Positions 48,301 through 53,805 of a stretch of DNA of 64,000 nt are shown piece after piece; positions within the stretch are counted from its first letter, which is position 1; every line of letters begins with the position of its first letter. A model generated the notes under the pieces. It ran no database searches and had not been told where the DNA came from. It saw nothing but the letters and a program-made list of their open reading frames with translations. This stretch comes from Berghia stephanieae (Eukaryota > Mollusca > Gastropoda > Nudibranchia > Aeolidiidae), in contig CM067445.1 of the NCBI GenBank assembly GCA_034508935.3, positions 12,484,958 to 12,548,957 of the forward strand, in the 5' to 3' direction. The position numbers were made by a program, and so were the translations under genes.

Positions 48301-50895
48301 GTGGATAGTACTTTGGTTATAAGCAAGCTGTTTATTTTATAACTGAAAGTCAAGCAATTGGTGGTCATAGTTAAGCACAAAAATAATGTCCTTCCAAAAA
48401 TTAAAAAATTAAATTTTATCATTTTATTTGTGACTTTTACCATTGTTTCAATTTGTACTAACATCTGGTATTGGTAGATATAGTTATACCATTTACTAAT
48501 ATGGTTTTTTTTGTTTGTTTTACGTTTTATTTTATGGTATATTTGAGTCGTATTTTAACAAATCATGAACTATAAGTAAAATACCTCATCCGGGGGTCCC
48601 GATAGCTCAGTTGGTAGAGCACTCGCTTCACATGCAAAGGTACTGAGCTCGATCTTGGTTGTAGTTGAGATTTTTTTTCTGAACCCCCTGTCAACTCAGC
48701 GGTGATTGGTTAGCTGGGTCTGTTAGATTTGGCAGAAAGTACTTTTCACTAGACTAACATCCTATCATAAGGATAGCAAGCAATTCAAAAGCCTAGTGCT
48801 AAAAGTACTTAAGTCACAGGAAGTCAATTGAGAAAATGGAACTTAAAATTTGGATAAGGTTAAATAGAATATAAGAAAATCAACTAGTATTGAGATAAGA
48901 TACTTAGTTTATGTTTATCATGAACCAAATTGGTGAGCGAACTTATTGAGATAAGATACTTAGTTTATGTTTATCATGAACCAAATTGGTGAGCGAACTG
49001 ATGTGATTGTACTTTCAGTTTATCACTGATTATCTAAAAATCATGAAAGTGTGACTTTAGTCCTTTTAGTGCTGGGGTCTTCCATTGTCATTGTCCATTT
49101 CATGTTCTACATTCCGAGATAAACTCCGACTATTTACAGTGGGGCAGCGGGGCACTGCAGTTCGGTCTTTGCTTTGTATCTGAAAGGTACCGAGTTCAAT
49201 CACCTGCTGCGCGGCGTGGCCTTGAGCAAGTCACCTCGCCCTAGCTCAATTTGCGGCACTGCACTGGAGCTCGTGCCTGGGTTATTCCAGTCTTGCCTTG
49301 GAATAGACCCTAGAGACAAATTTCCCCTACGGGATGAATAAAGGGAATTTTTTTTGTTGTCTATGCTGTGAAATTCATTTTAACGTAATTTGTCTGAAAG
49401 TTATGCACTAAATTGATTGTATCTATGTTCTTCTCTATTTAAAACAGAGAAACAGAATGGTGAACCAAATGGAATGCAGATGAAAGGCCAGGGAGAGAAG
49501 GAATACAAGGAGAGATCTAAAACCAGCAGTCACTCATCTAGAAAGGTAAGAACATCCCTCGTTGCTGGGTGGGGTCTTGTGGGCTGCCATTTTGGGTCGG
49601 GAGGTCACTTGCTAAGTCTTCTATCCCCCTAGAGGTTTTCCAACTCGCCTTCTGTCTTTGTCTTGGAATGAGATTACTTGGTTTTGTCCTCACCCTGGCC
49701 AGTGTCCTTGGCTGGGAGGGAAACAATCAAATGAATATATATAGTTTTGGGAGATGATATTTTTTTTCCTTGTAATTCATCTCTTTGTTAAATAATGTTA
49801 TATTTTTTTTATTTTCAAAATATTTATGATTTGTAAGCATTTGAGTGTATTCCTCTCACTCTCAGTGAGATCCTTGTGCTTGTGTCCGGTGAGACTTTCA
49901 GGTGATATCAGATTAAGTACACTGATAATGTGCTCTTGGAATCTAACTTTGTTTTCTCTTTAAACCTTTCCCCTTAGTCTCACATTTTCTTGATAGCTTT
50001 CAATTGTAAATCAGAGTTTATCTCGGTTCCTAAAGCGTGAAACGGACAACAGCAATTGCTTGCTATCCTTTGGGTAGGACCCTAGTCTGCCGCCAAGTAC
50101 TTTCTGTCAGATCTAATAGATACAGCTACCATTCACTGCTGGATAGATGGAGATTTTTTTTTTTTTTAATGTATTTAATATCTGGTTTTTCTCTGTCTTT
50201 TTTTAGGTTATTCATTATTTAAGAATATTTTATTCTATCTTTTTCTCAGGACCAATTTTTGGACGAGGATGCACCTATGAAAGTGAAAACCAAGGAGAAG
50301 AGGGAGAAATCGTATCCTTTTGTTTGATTTGCTCCATGTGGAAGGAGTATCGTTTCAATTCATGTACATTGTGATTAACGGTGGTTTCTGCCCCAAGCCT
50401 CCTTGTCCTCCTTTCTTTCTTTCTTTCTCCTACTGCGGCTTTGTGGTCTTGTGGTATGACACTTGCCTTCGGATTTGATAGTCCTGGGTTCGAGTCCCAC
50501 TCTGAGCGGCGCATAGTTGAGTCCTTGGAAAAGGCTCTTTACTCACAGTCTCTCACTGTACTCAGGTGTAAAATGATTACTTGGCCGTAAACAGCATTGT
50601 CTCTGTCCGAAAAAATTGTAATATTGTCTCGTCCTACATGTTAAGCATTGCTGTTGATGGCTTAAATAATTCCTACTTGGATTATTTTTCTCAAGTTGTT
50701 AGGGGAAAAAATTCCCTAGTCTTATGACACTTGATAAAAAGGCCTGATTATTGAATGGGGCAGAAGATAACCGCTTTCTTTCCTTGGGTTTTGTTGATAT
50801 TCTTTAACTGAATGGTAACAGACACATACATGTAAAATGCCTTATAAGTCCTTAACCTTTTCCCCACCAGATCTTCCAAGAAACAGAAGAAATGA
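3702..50895 (+). CDS. THOC2: THO complex subunit 2, complete gene of about 40 coding exons
   Basis: Scaffold of the nuclear THO complex, which with UAP56 and ALY forms TREX and couples transcription and splicing to mRNA export. Coding exons: 3702-3766, 8957-9110, 9714-9765, 10881-10948, 11966-12090, 12583-12716, 13426-13586, 14286-14381, 15025-15171, 15611-15783, 16422-16617, 18486-18663, 19448-19549, 20106-20190, 20887-20980, 21546-21626, 22149-22245, 24716-24833, 25918-26097, 26311-26475, 27469-27513, 27985-28079, 28420-28546, 29240-29381, 30601-30758, 31772-31900, 32370-32498, 33495-33563, 34609-34724, 35192-35258, 35837-35906, 36631-36793, 37615-37955, 38513-38553, 42283-42318, 45465-45530, 46915-46963, 49448-49545, 50250-50311, 50871-50895. 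Nearly all have AG/GT borders and matching phases. The sum is 4,499 nt; 4,500 (1,499 codons plus stop) if one base lost in exon 12 is allowed for. Colinear with human THOC2 throughout. ATG 3702 was chosen because it gives the WEKAGKSEY start matching human WEKSGRGEF and has A at -3. Confidence 0.95.
4158..5460. mobile_element. 1.3-kb TIR element nested in the left arm of the 3.6-kb element
   Basis: Ends are 15-bp perfect inverted repeats AGGCACTTGCAAGAA (4158-4172) and its complement (5446-5460). It is flanked by an exact 9-bp direct repeat ATTGGGAGT (4149-4157 and 5461-5469). Removing it restores the outer element's left arm to match its right arm, which confirms the insertion. A 9-bp duplication is in the range of Mutator-like elements, but that assignment is only inference. 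No coding capacity is seen. Confidence 0.85.
5712..5919. repeat. 208-bp near-perfect hairpin
   Basis: The arm starting TGGGAGACCTTCCATAAGC at 5712 is the reverse complement of the sequence ending at 5919, over about 85 bp with almost no mismatch, around a loop of roughly 40 bp. The loop itself has a weaker inner dyad (AAAGTCTTCCCCCC against GGGGGAGACTTT). It lies inside the 3.6-kb element, and no target duplication was found. Confidence 0.85.
6191..6861. mobile_element. 671-bp TIR element (MITE-like) nested in the 3.6-kb element
   Basis: Perfect 16-bp terminal inverted repeats TAGGTACTTTGGTAAA (6191-6206) and complement (6846-6861) are flanked by the direct repeat CATTTAC (6184-6190 and 6862-6868). 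No coding capacity. It is a second, independent insertion into the same host element. Confidence 0.8.
7880..8035 (+). repeat. 3'-tail fragment of the L2/CR1-like LINE
   Basis: It shares TACTGTAATATGTTTTGTTT, then CACTGTAAAGTGCT and GCCATTTATTGTTATTATT, with the 3' end of the LINE at 22993-24458, and ends in the same ATT-type tail. Confidence 0.6.
8121..8139. repeat. (TG)n then G19 tract
   Basis: A short TG repeat runs directly into 19 G in THOC2 intron 1. Confidence 0.9.
8414..8740 (-). repeat. tRNA-headed SINE family A with a 62-bp internal insertion
   Basis: Reversed, it has the family A order: head with GCCTAGTGGCAACC, then GGAAAAAGGTCTTTA, then the tail with AATGTTGCTGTTGGTTTGGG and the LINE-like terminus. 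Compared with 60096-60392 it carries about 62 extra bases (8569-8631). The same extra block recurs at 9205-9268. Confidence 0.65.
8569..9268. repeat. 65-bp direct repeat pair flanking THOC2 exon 2
   Basis: A block starting GAGAGCTTTGTAAACACATA and ending GCATAAAAATGTGTGC occurs at about 8569-8632 and again at about 9205-9268. It differs mainly by a short rearrangement in the middle. Exon 2 (8957-9110) lies between the copies. Confidence 0.8.
9286..9331. repeat. T-run followed by G25
   Basis: An interrupted T tract leads into 25 consecutive G in THOC2 intron 2. Confidence 0.9.
9766..13425. other. THOC2 introns 3-6, no recognised element
   Basis: Between the short exons 4, 5 and 6 the sequence is AT-rich, with diffuse near-repeats around 10100-10470 (GATGATCATGGTTTCAATG-type blocks). 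I see no RNA gene, tRNA head or TIR here. Confidence 0.5.
13650..13868. repeat. Tandem duplication of about 108 bp in THOC2 intron 7
   Basis: 13650-13757 and 13758-13868 are two adjacent copies, both starting TTCATAATGATTGTGGTAA and ending AGCCAGAAA, with about 8% differences. It begins 60 bp downstream of the exon 7 donor. A G21 tract follows at 13935-13955. Confidence 0.85.
14382..16421. other. THOC2 introns 8-10, low-complexity only
   Basis: Intron 8 has an AAT microsatellite (about 14690-14728) and a long pyrimidine-rich stretch. Introns 9 and 10 hold T-runs, TG-rich patches and a T10G10 junction near 16340-16360. No repeat family was recognised. Confidence 0.5.
16422..16617 (+). CDS. 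THOC2: THOC2 exon 11 (minimal form, ends at the first donor of the 33-bp array)
   Basis: Begins after GACAG at 16421 and completes a Lys codon from exon 10. It encodes [20 protein letters not shown], then [20 protein letters not shown] and KSYMNK, matching human [27 protein letters not shown]. The first possible donor is GTAATG at 16618. The last 22 or so bases of this exon plus this donor are then repeated about 30 times (see the repeat at 16596-17590), and the reading frame stays open to 17109. Where splicing occurs in vivo cannot be told from sequence; the first donor gives the product closest to human. Confidence 0.85.
16596..17590 (+). repeat. 33-bp minisatellite built from the exon 11 3' end plus its splice donor
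   Basis: About 30 tandem units, each containing GGAAAGTCTTATATGAATAA, then G|GTAATGATG. The first 15 units are exact 33-mers with few substitutions (GCGT, GCAT or GCAC variants) and keep the THOC2 frame open to 17109 as an 11-residue repeat [11 protein letters not shown]. From about 17092 on, units carry indels and decay. Every intact unit has its own GTAATG donor in the same phase, so donor choice within the first 15 would change the protein by multiples of 11 residues. Confidence 0.92.
17591..18485. other. Remainder of THOC2 intron 11
   Basis: Contains a short minus-strand scrap of SINE family C (about 17660-17700, CCCGTTATTCATCCCGAG), a LINE-tail-like piece with an ATT microsatellite (about 18040-18118), and otherwise no recognised feature. 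Confidence 0.45.
18486..18663 (+). CDS. THOC2: THOC2 exon 12, with an apparent one-base loss
   Basis: The acceptor is TTTAG at 18485. The first part reads [20 protein letters not shown] and LEEVLLIP; then the frame meets TGA at 18587. Reading one frame over from about 18575 gives [20 protein letters not shown] and [12 protein letters not shown], which fits human [20 protein letters not shown] and the following YRLYG. Exon 12 is 178 nt; phases of exons 11 and 13 need 179, and the simplest site is the CCC at 18573-18576. A sequencing or assembly indel is the likeliest cause; a real allele cannot be excluded. The 3' end of this exon and its donor start the 80-bp tandem array. Confidence 0.82.
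18636..19036 (+). repeat. 80-bp tandem array built from the exon 12 3' end plus its splice donor
   Basis: Five copies with donors at 18664, 18743, 18823, 18903 and 18983. Each repeats GAGGCTCTATCCCTACGAGA and TTCG|GTAAGTGTACAG, then intronic sequence to GATGTAATT. Copies are almost identical; copy 2 lacks one G. The period is not a multiple of three and the intronic part has in-frame stops, so downstream copies are not coding. Confidence 0.92.
19448..26475 (+). CDS. THOC2: THOC2 exons 13-20 (middle region)
   Basis: Residues about 517 to 824. Landmarks: [20 protein letters not shown] and DRAKYIMK (exon 13), [20 protein letters not shown] (14), [20 protein letters not shown] (15), [18 protein letters not shown] (16), [10 protein letters not shown] (17), [17 protein letters not shown] (18), [20 protein letters not shown] and [11 protein letters not shown] (19), [20 protein letters not shown] and [15 protein letters not shown] (20). 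Each has an obvious human counterpart, such as [40 protein letters not shown] and [17 protein letters not shown]. This is the best-conserved stretch of the protein. A LINE-in-SINE insertion occupies the intron between exons 17 and 18 but does not touch coding sequence. Confidence 0.95.
19550..22148. other. THOC2 introns 13-16
   Basis: A LINE-tail-like segment (about 20535-20600, ATATAACTCTGTAAAGTGCT) lies in intron 14. A13-A15 and T-rich runs occur near 21124 and 21860. No other feature was recognised. Confidence 0.45.
22852..24612 (+). repeat. SINE family A copy split by a LINE
   Basis: The left half is 22852-22992 (tRNA-like head TGCGGCTATGTGGAC, box-B-like GGGTTCAAGCC, then GTGTAAAATGAGTACC); the right half is 24459-24612 (CTGGTCGTTAACAGTG to the LINE-like end GTGGATATTGTGC). 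Joined, the halves match the intact copy at 37282-37557. The intruding LINE occupies 22993-24458, with TACC repeated at both junctions. Confidence 0.85.
22993..24458 (+). mobile_element. 5'-truncated L2/CR1-like LINE in THOC2 intron 17
   Basis: Plus-strand reverse transcriptase, starting inside the domain: [39 protein letters not shown] (motif A), GVP then GSVLGPVLF (motif B, with a stop in place of the usual Gln at 23398), and FYADDTQIY (motif C, YADD). After a frame change near 23700 come [40 protein letters not shown] and [15 protein letters not shown], the usual C-terminal block. The 3' UTR ends GCGCTATATAAATGCC then an ATT microsatellite, with a very short target repeat (TACC). One stop plus at least one frameshift make it inactive. 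Endonuclease and ORF1 are absent. Clade assignment (L2/CR1 group) rests on motif wording and the microsatellite tail. Confidence 0.88.
24834..25917. other. THOC2 intron 18, nothing recognised
   Basis: About 1.1 kb of unique-looking AT-rich sequence. No tRNA head, TIR, tandem repeat or coding signal was seen. Confidence 0.5.
26560..26624. repeat. ATT microsatellite
   Basis: An ATT run in THOC2 intron 20. Two further runs at about 27036-27102 and 27113-27175 flank a short AGTAGT patch. Confidence 0.95.
26671..27005 (+). mobile_element. Retroposon family V, copy 1 (about 335 bp)
   Basis: Begins CGGGTGGTTGGATGGGAGCA and ends GAGACCTAAAGCAACAAAC, with an A-rich tail. It is flanked by direct repeats TCTAGTAGTAGT (26658 onward and 27006 onward). 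It is near-identical to copies at 29677-30002 (+) and 57420-57748 (-). No coding capacity; a weak box-B-like GGTGTACGATCC near the 5' end is the only pol III hint. The low divergence implies recent retroposition. Confidence 0.85.
27469..35258 (+). CDS. THOC2: THOC2 exons 21-30 (conserved C-terminal Tho2 region)
   Basis: Residues about 825 to 1183. Landmarks: [10 protein letters not shown] (exon 21), [11 protein letters not shown] (22), [19 protein letters not shown] (23), [18 protein letters not shown] and [20 protein letters not shown] (24, basic and likely coiled coil), [20 protein letters not shown] and [12 protein letters not shown] (25), [19 protein letters not shown] (26), [13 protein letters not shown] and [20 protein letters not shown] (27), [10 protein letters not shown] (28), [20 protein letters not shown] (29), [19 protein letters not shown] (30). 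They align one to one with human THOC2. Exon 27 is taken to start at 32370 after an unusual AAG acceptor because this gives [10 protein letters not shown] against human EK-ECGNYPGF; an alternative in-frame acceptor exists at 32333. Confidence 0.93.
27715..27830 (-). repeat. SINE family B fragment
   Basis: Contains GAGTTTATCCTGGTTTCTGT and the CAATTGCTTTATATCC block of family B in minus orientation, in THOC2 intron 21. Confidence 0.55.
28735..29205 (+). repeat. Retroposon family U copy ending 35 bp before THOC2 exon 24
   Basis: Shows the family U order: CTATCCCCCTATATCTGTTT, TCTTGGTCTTGAAATGAG, GGAAACAGTCAAATG, AATCATCTCTCTGT, GATGAGACTTTTAGGTGATC, TTTTTACTGGCACTGAAATT and GTGTTACAAGCGCCG. 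Other copies: 46362-46895, 49553-50000, 52900-53425, 53680-53980, 53988-54112, 54355-54810 and 54815-55210. About 500 bp, no coding capacity, A-rich tail. Confidence 0.8.
29677..30002 (+). mobile_element. Retroposon family V, copy 2, with a 12-bp target duplication
   Basis: Flanked by exact ACACTGATTTTG (29665-29676 and 30003-30014). The body differs from copy 1 at only a handful of positions (for example GTTTGC for GTTCGC, and AAGCAATAA at the tail). It lies in THOC2 intron 24. Confidence 0.92.
30240..30355 (+). repeat. SINE family A 3' fragment
   Basis: Contains CTCTTGTAAAGGGCTTTGAG, then CACTTTTAGTGGGTATTGCG and CTATATAAATGCTC, the family A tail. A second, similar tail lies at about 31195-31292, and a minus-strand piece at 31607-31680. 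Confidence 0.7.
30835..31075 (+). repeat. SINE family B copy
   Basis: Head CTAGCTAAGTTGGTAGAGCA, CTTGCTTCATAAGCAAAGG, then TAGCTGGGTCTGTTAGATCT and GGATAGCAAGCAATTGCTAT, as in the other members; in THOC2 intron 25. Confidence 0.75.
32024..32152. repeat. TTC microsatellite
   Basis: About 128 bp of nearly pure TTC (polypyrimidine on the plus strand), 180 bp upstream of the alternative exon 27 acceptor. It could form triplex (H) DNA. Confidence 0.95.
33265..33362 (-). repeat. tRNA-headed SINE family D copy
   Basis: Minus-strand head TCTGTGGTGTAATGGTAGCA, then CGTCTGACCTGCAATCAGG and GAAGTTCAATCCCCAG (box-B-like), then a T-rich body. The acceptor-stem halves do not pair, so it is not read as a working tRNA gene. 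Confidence 0.55.
33584..33735 (+). repeat. SINE family B 3' half
   Basis: Shows GTAGATGGGTCTGTTACAT, GGATCCTACCCCAATGGTAG and GGATAAACTCTGGCCCTGAA, diverged family B body; in THOC2 intron 28. Confidence 0.5.
33736..36630. other. THOC2 introns 28-31 outside exons
   Basis: No repeat family was recognised apart from a T-rich/G21 junction at 35665-35700, an ATT microsatellite at about 35994-36058, and long T-runs near 36500-36540. The stretch between exons 29 and 30 has a short piece (about 34955-34985) resembling the SINE A tail. Confidence 0.45.
35837..38553 (+). CDS. THOC2: THOC2 exons 31-34 (charged, disordered C-terminal tail)
   Basis: Residues about 1184 to 1388. Exon 31 gives [20 protein letters not shown]; exon 32 (36631-36793) is a run of Lys/Glu/Asp ([19 protein letters not shown]); exon 33 (37615-37955) is the largest coding exon, with [34 protein letters not shown] and a Ser-rich [16 protein letters not shown]; exon 34 is [14 protein letters not shown]. 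This low-complexity, basic tail is typical of THOC2, whose human tail is likewise KEK- and SRE-rich. Individual residues do not align reliably, but splice sites and phases are consistent. Codon usage here is more GC-rich than in the introns. Confidence 0.88.
36816..36837. repeat. G22 tract
   Basis: 22 consecutive G start 23 bp after the exon 32 donor. Confidence 0.9.
37282..37557 (+). repeat. SINE family A, most complete plus-strand copy
   Basis: tRNA-like head TGCGGCTATGTGGTTCTAGT and GGTATGACACTCACTTTC, then GTTGAGTCCTTGGAAAAGGC, GGTGTAAAATGAGTACCTGG and GTTGCTGTTGGACAGGGACC, ending CATTTAGTGGATATTGCGCT and ATATAAAACCTCAA. The end resembles L2/CR1-type LINE tails, suggesting mobilisation by such a partner. 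Part of box B is deleted. Confidence 0.85.
38554..42282. other. THOC2 intron 34 (3.7 kb) with internal duplication
   Basis: The stretch from about 38850 to 41000 is less AT-rich than neighbouring introns and contains diverged direct repeats: 40090-40320 against 40678-40895 (GTGGTCACCCTTTGCTAC, ATCTAGAGTCATAAAGC, AACCAAGACAAGAAA shared), TTGTATTAGGAACAAATTAA near 40068 against a similar piece near 38847, and CAGTTTGTAGAAT repeats near 38980-39045. No coding frame survives across copies. From about 41050 to 42230 I see only AT-rich intron. Confidence 0.6.
42283..50895 (+). CDS. THOC2: THOC2 exons 35-40 (C-terminus and stop)
   Basis: Residues about 1389 to 1499. Exon 35 (42283-42318) [12 protein letters not shown]; exon 36 (45465-45530) [20 protein letters not shown]; exon 37 (46915-46963) [16 protein letters not shown], leaving phase 1 at donor GTGAGG; exon 38 (49448-49545) [20 protein letters not shown] and [12 protein letters not shown]; exon 39 (50250-50311) [20 protein letters not shown]; exon 40 (50871-50895) SSKKQKK then TGA at 50893-50895. 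[14 protein letters not shown] resembles human KRRKEENGTMGVSK. Exon 36 could instead start at 45474, after a conventional CAG; this drops three codons and keeps the frame. These small exons are spread over 8.6 kb of repeat-filled introns, so they are less certain than the core. Confidence 0.8.
42616..44706. mobile_element. 2.09-kb TIR element in THOC2 intron 35
   Basis: 14-bp perfect terminal inverted repeats GGTAGTCCAAACTG (42616-42629) and complement (44693-44706). TAATAATA flanks it on both sides; because the site is an AAT run, the true duplication could be anything from TA to 8 bp. No transposase frame was seen. It contains a possible captured mini-gene (43585-43625 plus 43978-44056). 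Confidence 0.8.
43585..44056 (+). CDS. Possible captured two-exon mini-gene inside the TIR element
   Basis: CCAAGATGGCGGACATC is a strong start context and a YY1-like site; the ATG at 43585 opens [13 protein letters not shown] and stops being useful at a GTAGAG donor (43626). Splicing to the acceptor GACCAG|TACAGG (43977/43978) keeps the frame and gives [20 protein letters not shown] and HPSCIE, stop TGA 44054-44056, with AATAAA at 44059-44064. The joined peptide is only about 39 residues and I recognise no family. An alternative acceptor at 43966 would shift the frame. Start, donor, acceptor, stop and poly(A) signal in order look like a host gene end picked up by a transposon, but chance is possible. 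Confidence 0.3.
44790..44880. repeat. Alternating purine-pyrimidine minisatellite
   Basis: About three units of CACACGCGTGCACATATATA plus CATACACA. CA, CG, TG and TA steps alternate throughout, which favours Z-DNA under supercoiling. Confidence 0.85.
45208..45300. repeat. ATT microsatellite
   Basis: A roughly 90-bp ATT run between AAT repeats, 165 bp upstream of exon 36. Confidence 0.95.
46127..46338 (+). repeat. tRNA-headed SINE family C
   Basis: Head GGCAGAGTGGCTCAGAGGTA, CGGTCTTTGCTTCG and box-B-like CGAGTTCAATCACC; body CTCGCCCTAGCTCAATTTGC; end GGGATGAATAAAGGGAATTT. The family recurs at 49137-49352 (+) and 55675-55900 (-), with scraps at 17660-17700. Confidence 0.8.
46362..46895 (+). 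repeat. Retroposon family U, full copy ending 20 bp before THOC2 exon 37
   Basis: The longest intact member: GACCTCCCATAGTGGGCAGG at the 5' side, then TGTCCTTGTCTTGGAATGAG, AATCATCTCTCTGTTATG, GTGCTCTTGGAATCTACATC, TTTTTACTGGCGCTGATATG and GCAAGCGCCGTAAAACCC, with an A-rich tail. The intron between this tail and exon 37 is only about 20 bp, so the branch point for exon 37 probably lies at the repeat edge. Confidence 0.85.
47597..48102. repeat. 22-bp satellite, 23 perfect copies
   Basis: 506 bp of an exact 22-bp unit containing CTACTAAAACTAAGTAG, itself a short dyad (CTACT against AGTAG). No variation between copies was seen. It is in THOC2 intron 37. Confidence 0.97.
48595..48790 (+). repeat. 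SINE family B copy
   Basis: Head GGGGTCCCGATAGCTCAGTT, GGTAGAGCACTCGCTTCACA; body GTTAGCTGGGTCTGTTAGAT and AAGGATAGCAAGCAATTC. The 3' part is missing. Confidence 0.8.
48889..49000. repeat. 56-bp tandem duplication
   Basis: Two adjacent identical copies starting TATTGAGATAAGATACTTAG and ending TGGTGAGCGAACT. Confidence 0.9.
49137..49352 (+). repeat. SINE family C copy
   Basis: GGTCTTTGCTTTGTATCTG, GAGTTCAATCACCTGCTGCG, CTCGCCCTAGCTCAATTTGC and end CGGGATGAATAAAGGGAATT. It sits 95 bp upstream of exon 38. Confidence 0.8.
49553..50152. repeat. Family U copy (+) abutted by SINE family B (-)
   Basis: Family U occupies about 49553-50000, beginning 8 bp after the exon 38 donor, and loses its 3' end where a minus-strand family B SINE (about 50008-50152, CAATTGCTTGCTATCCTTTG) begins. 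This looks like one retroposon inserted into another with loss of the distal part. Confidence 0.65.
50436..50655 (+). repeat. SINE family A, 3'-truncated
   Basis: tRNA-like head TGCGGCTTTGTGGTCTTGTG with intact box B GGGTTCGAGTCCC, then GGAAAAGGCTCTTTACTCAC and GTCTCGTCCTACATGTTAAG. It lacks the LINE-like tail. In THOC2 intron 39. Confidence 0.8.
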
Positions 50896-51780
50896 CGACA
50901 CCCTCTTGTATCCTGTCCAAGTCACTCACGAGTTATTCCTATGACTATGACTTTTTTTTTCATTGTAACCATCCATTGAATATTCACTGTCACGTCTTCA
51001 TTTGGTCTAACGTACATCTTTTGTTGATTTGGGTGGGGATTTGTTTTTTGTTTTTTAATTTTATAGGTTTTGTTTTTTGTCATGTTTCTATTTCTCTGGC
51101 TTTTTTTTTTCTTCTTTTTTAAAAATATATGTTATTTGATTCTCTAGAAAGAAGGTGTCTTTCATTATTCTGCCTGGATAGAATTCCATATTTTTCTATT
51201 GTATGTGTGTGTGTGTGTCAATTTTACTGTTTTGCTATACAATAATTTACCTCAGCAATCATATTTCTTTCATTTGTTATTTTGATGAATGTTTCTGAAT
51301 GTGTTGTATTCAATTCTTCGACTATTTCATTGCAGTTTTCATTTATTTCTCTCATTGATTGGTGGGTTTAAGCTGGTGGACATTATAAAAATCACACTGC
51401 TGGTCAACCAATGAGGAATAAGAATTGTAAGTTCCAGATTGTGTGTTGATTGGGGGTAAACTCAAGTTCGAATCCAGGTATGGATACTTTCATCCGTATT
51501 TTACACAACCACACAACCATCTGAATCAGCCTTTTGACTCTAAACAGACAATTGTATTTATTTTTAATCACCGTTTTATTGACATTTATCATCCTAACAC
51601 CGATACCGAATGAATCTTCAACACATCAGATGATACAGGACACGTGTTTGAACTTGTCACTTTTTCATCCTTGTTGTCTTAACTGCAGACCAGTCGCATA
51701 TACAAATTTAATCTGTATCTAAATCTATATATAGATTTTTTGGATGCGAAGGCAGGTTTAAGTCTGTTTTTTTGGGATTG

Positions 51781-51816
51781 TTTTTTTTTTTTTTAATTTT
51801 TTTTTTTTTTTTTTGT

Positions 51817-51860
<44 letters not shown>

Positions 51861-51896
51861 TGTGTTTTTGTTTCCTCTTTATTTTGTTTCCACTTT

Positions 51897-51932
<36 letters not shown>
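51781..51932. repeat. T-run, G43, then T32 homopolymer block
   Basis: T tracts to 51814, then 43 consecutive G at 51817-51859, then about 32 T at 51899-51931. This is the largest G tract in the window. Confidence 0.93.
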
Positions 51933-51934
<2 letters not shown>

Positions 51935-52899
51935 GTGGTCATCTTGAATTCTGATGTTTTTGAAGAAAATTTCCAGATCATCTTTTTGTTGTCCGTGTCT
52001 TGTCTTCTACTTGATTTGAACTCTCGTCAACGAAATTTGATTTGTATTGGACCAACATGTTGCCAATTTATTATCAATGTCTGAAAATTTGATATAGAAA
52101 TCTTCATGGATGTTGAAAGGTATGCAAGCCAATTTCAGGTCATGCTGACCTATAGAAATGATAGAGCGTTGTCTGACCGCAAATCCTTTACATTTTTCAT
52201 AGATCTTTTTGACATCGGTATGTTGTTTTTATTTAAAGAAGACATTTTGTGTGTTTCGTTCAGTGTTGGAATGACACACTTCGTGTCAAGGTCGTTGTAA
52301 TGATCCTGTTGTTTTAAATTGAGGTTCAGTCTGGTGATGTGTCCTGACGTCTTGCTTATGCAATGCCTATATTATATTATTTCAAACATCCATTATAAAG
52401 CTTTATTGCAAATCAGAAATATAAAAAATAATAGTAACGATAATGATAACAATAAATATAAAAATAACTGGCTTTTTTTAATGTTGGTGAGTTGATGATG
52501 CAATTGAGAGTGGGAAATGTGTGTGTGTGTGTGGTGTGGGGGGGGGGGGGGGGGGGGGGGGGGGACTAATTTTATGCAGAAAATACAAAGATTTTTATCT
52601 TTCATCTTTTTTTCTTATTTTTTTCTTGTTAAGAAGTGTGATGATGCGGTATTGAATGCCCCACCCCTTTTTTGTCGTTTTGTGTGTGTGTGTGTGTGTT
52701 TCTTGTGAGGAATGATATCCATGTCTTACTAGAAGATAGATAGTGAATGTGTATGTAATCACACGACTTTAGACAAACTCTGATACCGTACAGAATGTAT
52801 TCCTTTGACTGCCTTAGACTTCATCATATCATTGTCTGTCTGCCTCATACATATTCATATAGGATGTTTGTGTGTTAATAATGATGATAGTTACAGTTA

Positions 52900-53754
52900 T
52901 TCTGGTGGGGTTTCCTGACCTCCCATACGGCCAAAGGAGTCACATTCTTTTTTGTTTGTTTTGTCTTCTATCTATTCTATCTCCTCCATAGCTGAGAGTG
53001 AGAGGGAGGCAGTCAAATGTATGGTTCCGTTTTGTTTTTTGTTGATTTGTTTTTTGTTTTGTTTTGTTTTTTTTCTCGTAAATTATCTCTTTGTTATGCT
53101 CTAGTATATTTTATATTTTAATATATTGTACTTTGTAAACATTTGAACGTATCCTTCATAGCGGGATCCTATACTTGTGTCTGGATGGGACTTGTTAGTA
53201 ATATCAAAGGAAATAGGCACAATGACAGAATTGTCGTGGAATCCTCTATTTTTCCCACTTGGAACTACTCAGTCCCAGTCCCGTTTCATCTTGACTTTTT
53301 TCTTTGGTGTTTTTAAACTTGAGATCTACAACTTTTCTCCCAATCATCTTCTTTGTTTACGGGCGCTGAAATAATGACCTGCAAGTGTTGCTGCTAGTGC
53401 TGTAAAAACCCGTAAGCATGAAATCAAAACGGTAATGGATGTTGTTGTCGAGTGATGATGGTGATTATTATTGTTGTTGTTGTTACAGTGTTGAAATGAT
53501 AATTGTAGATATCAAGTGATCGATTTGTAAATATATTTTTATGATTGAAATGTCACCCATAAATTTGATTCATTGTAAATAAATAAACGTTACAATAATA
53601 TACGGTACCAAAGATCTTATTTGTATTTCCCTTTTAATAAACTGTGTACGATAGATTCATGTGCAAGTTTCTATGGTGTCTTTTGAGTTCCTTGGTGCTG
53701 GATGGGGTCTTATAAACACCCATGGTGGGCAGGAGGAAACTTGCTGCATCCTAT

Positions 53755-53805
<51 letters not shown>

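Larger units (their letters stand above)
50896..53660 (+). other. THOC2: Probable THOC2 3' UTR
   Basis: After TGA 50893-50895 there is no further coding. It includes a T-rich stretch with G43 (51817-51859), a T32 run (about 51899-51931), a TG/G27 tract (to 52564) and a family U retroposon (52900-53425). Poly(A) signals are listed separately. Length and end are inferred; transcript data would settle them. Confidence 0.45.

Noticed and set aside
48595-48670. Possible tRNA gene (GATAGCTCAGTTGGTAGAGC)
   Set aside because: No pairing acceptor stem or intact T-arm; the same head with the same downstream body recurs at eight other places, so it is a SINE.
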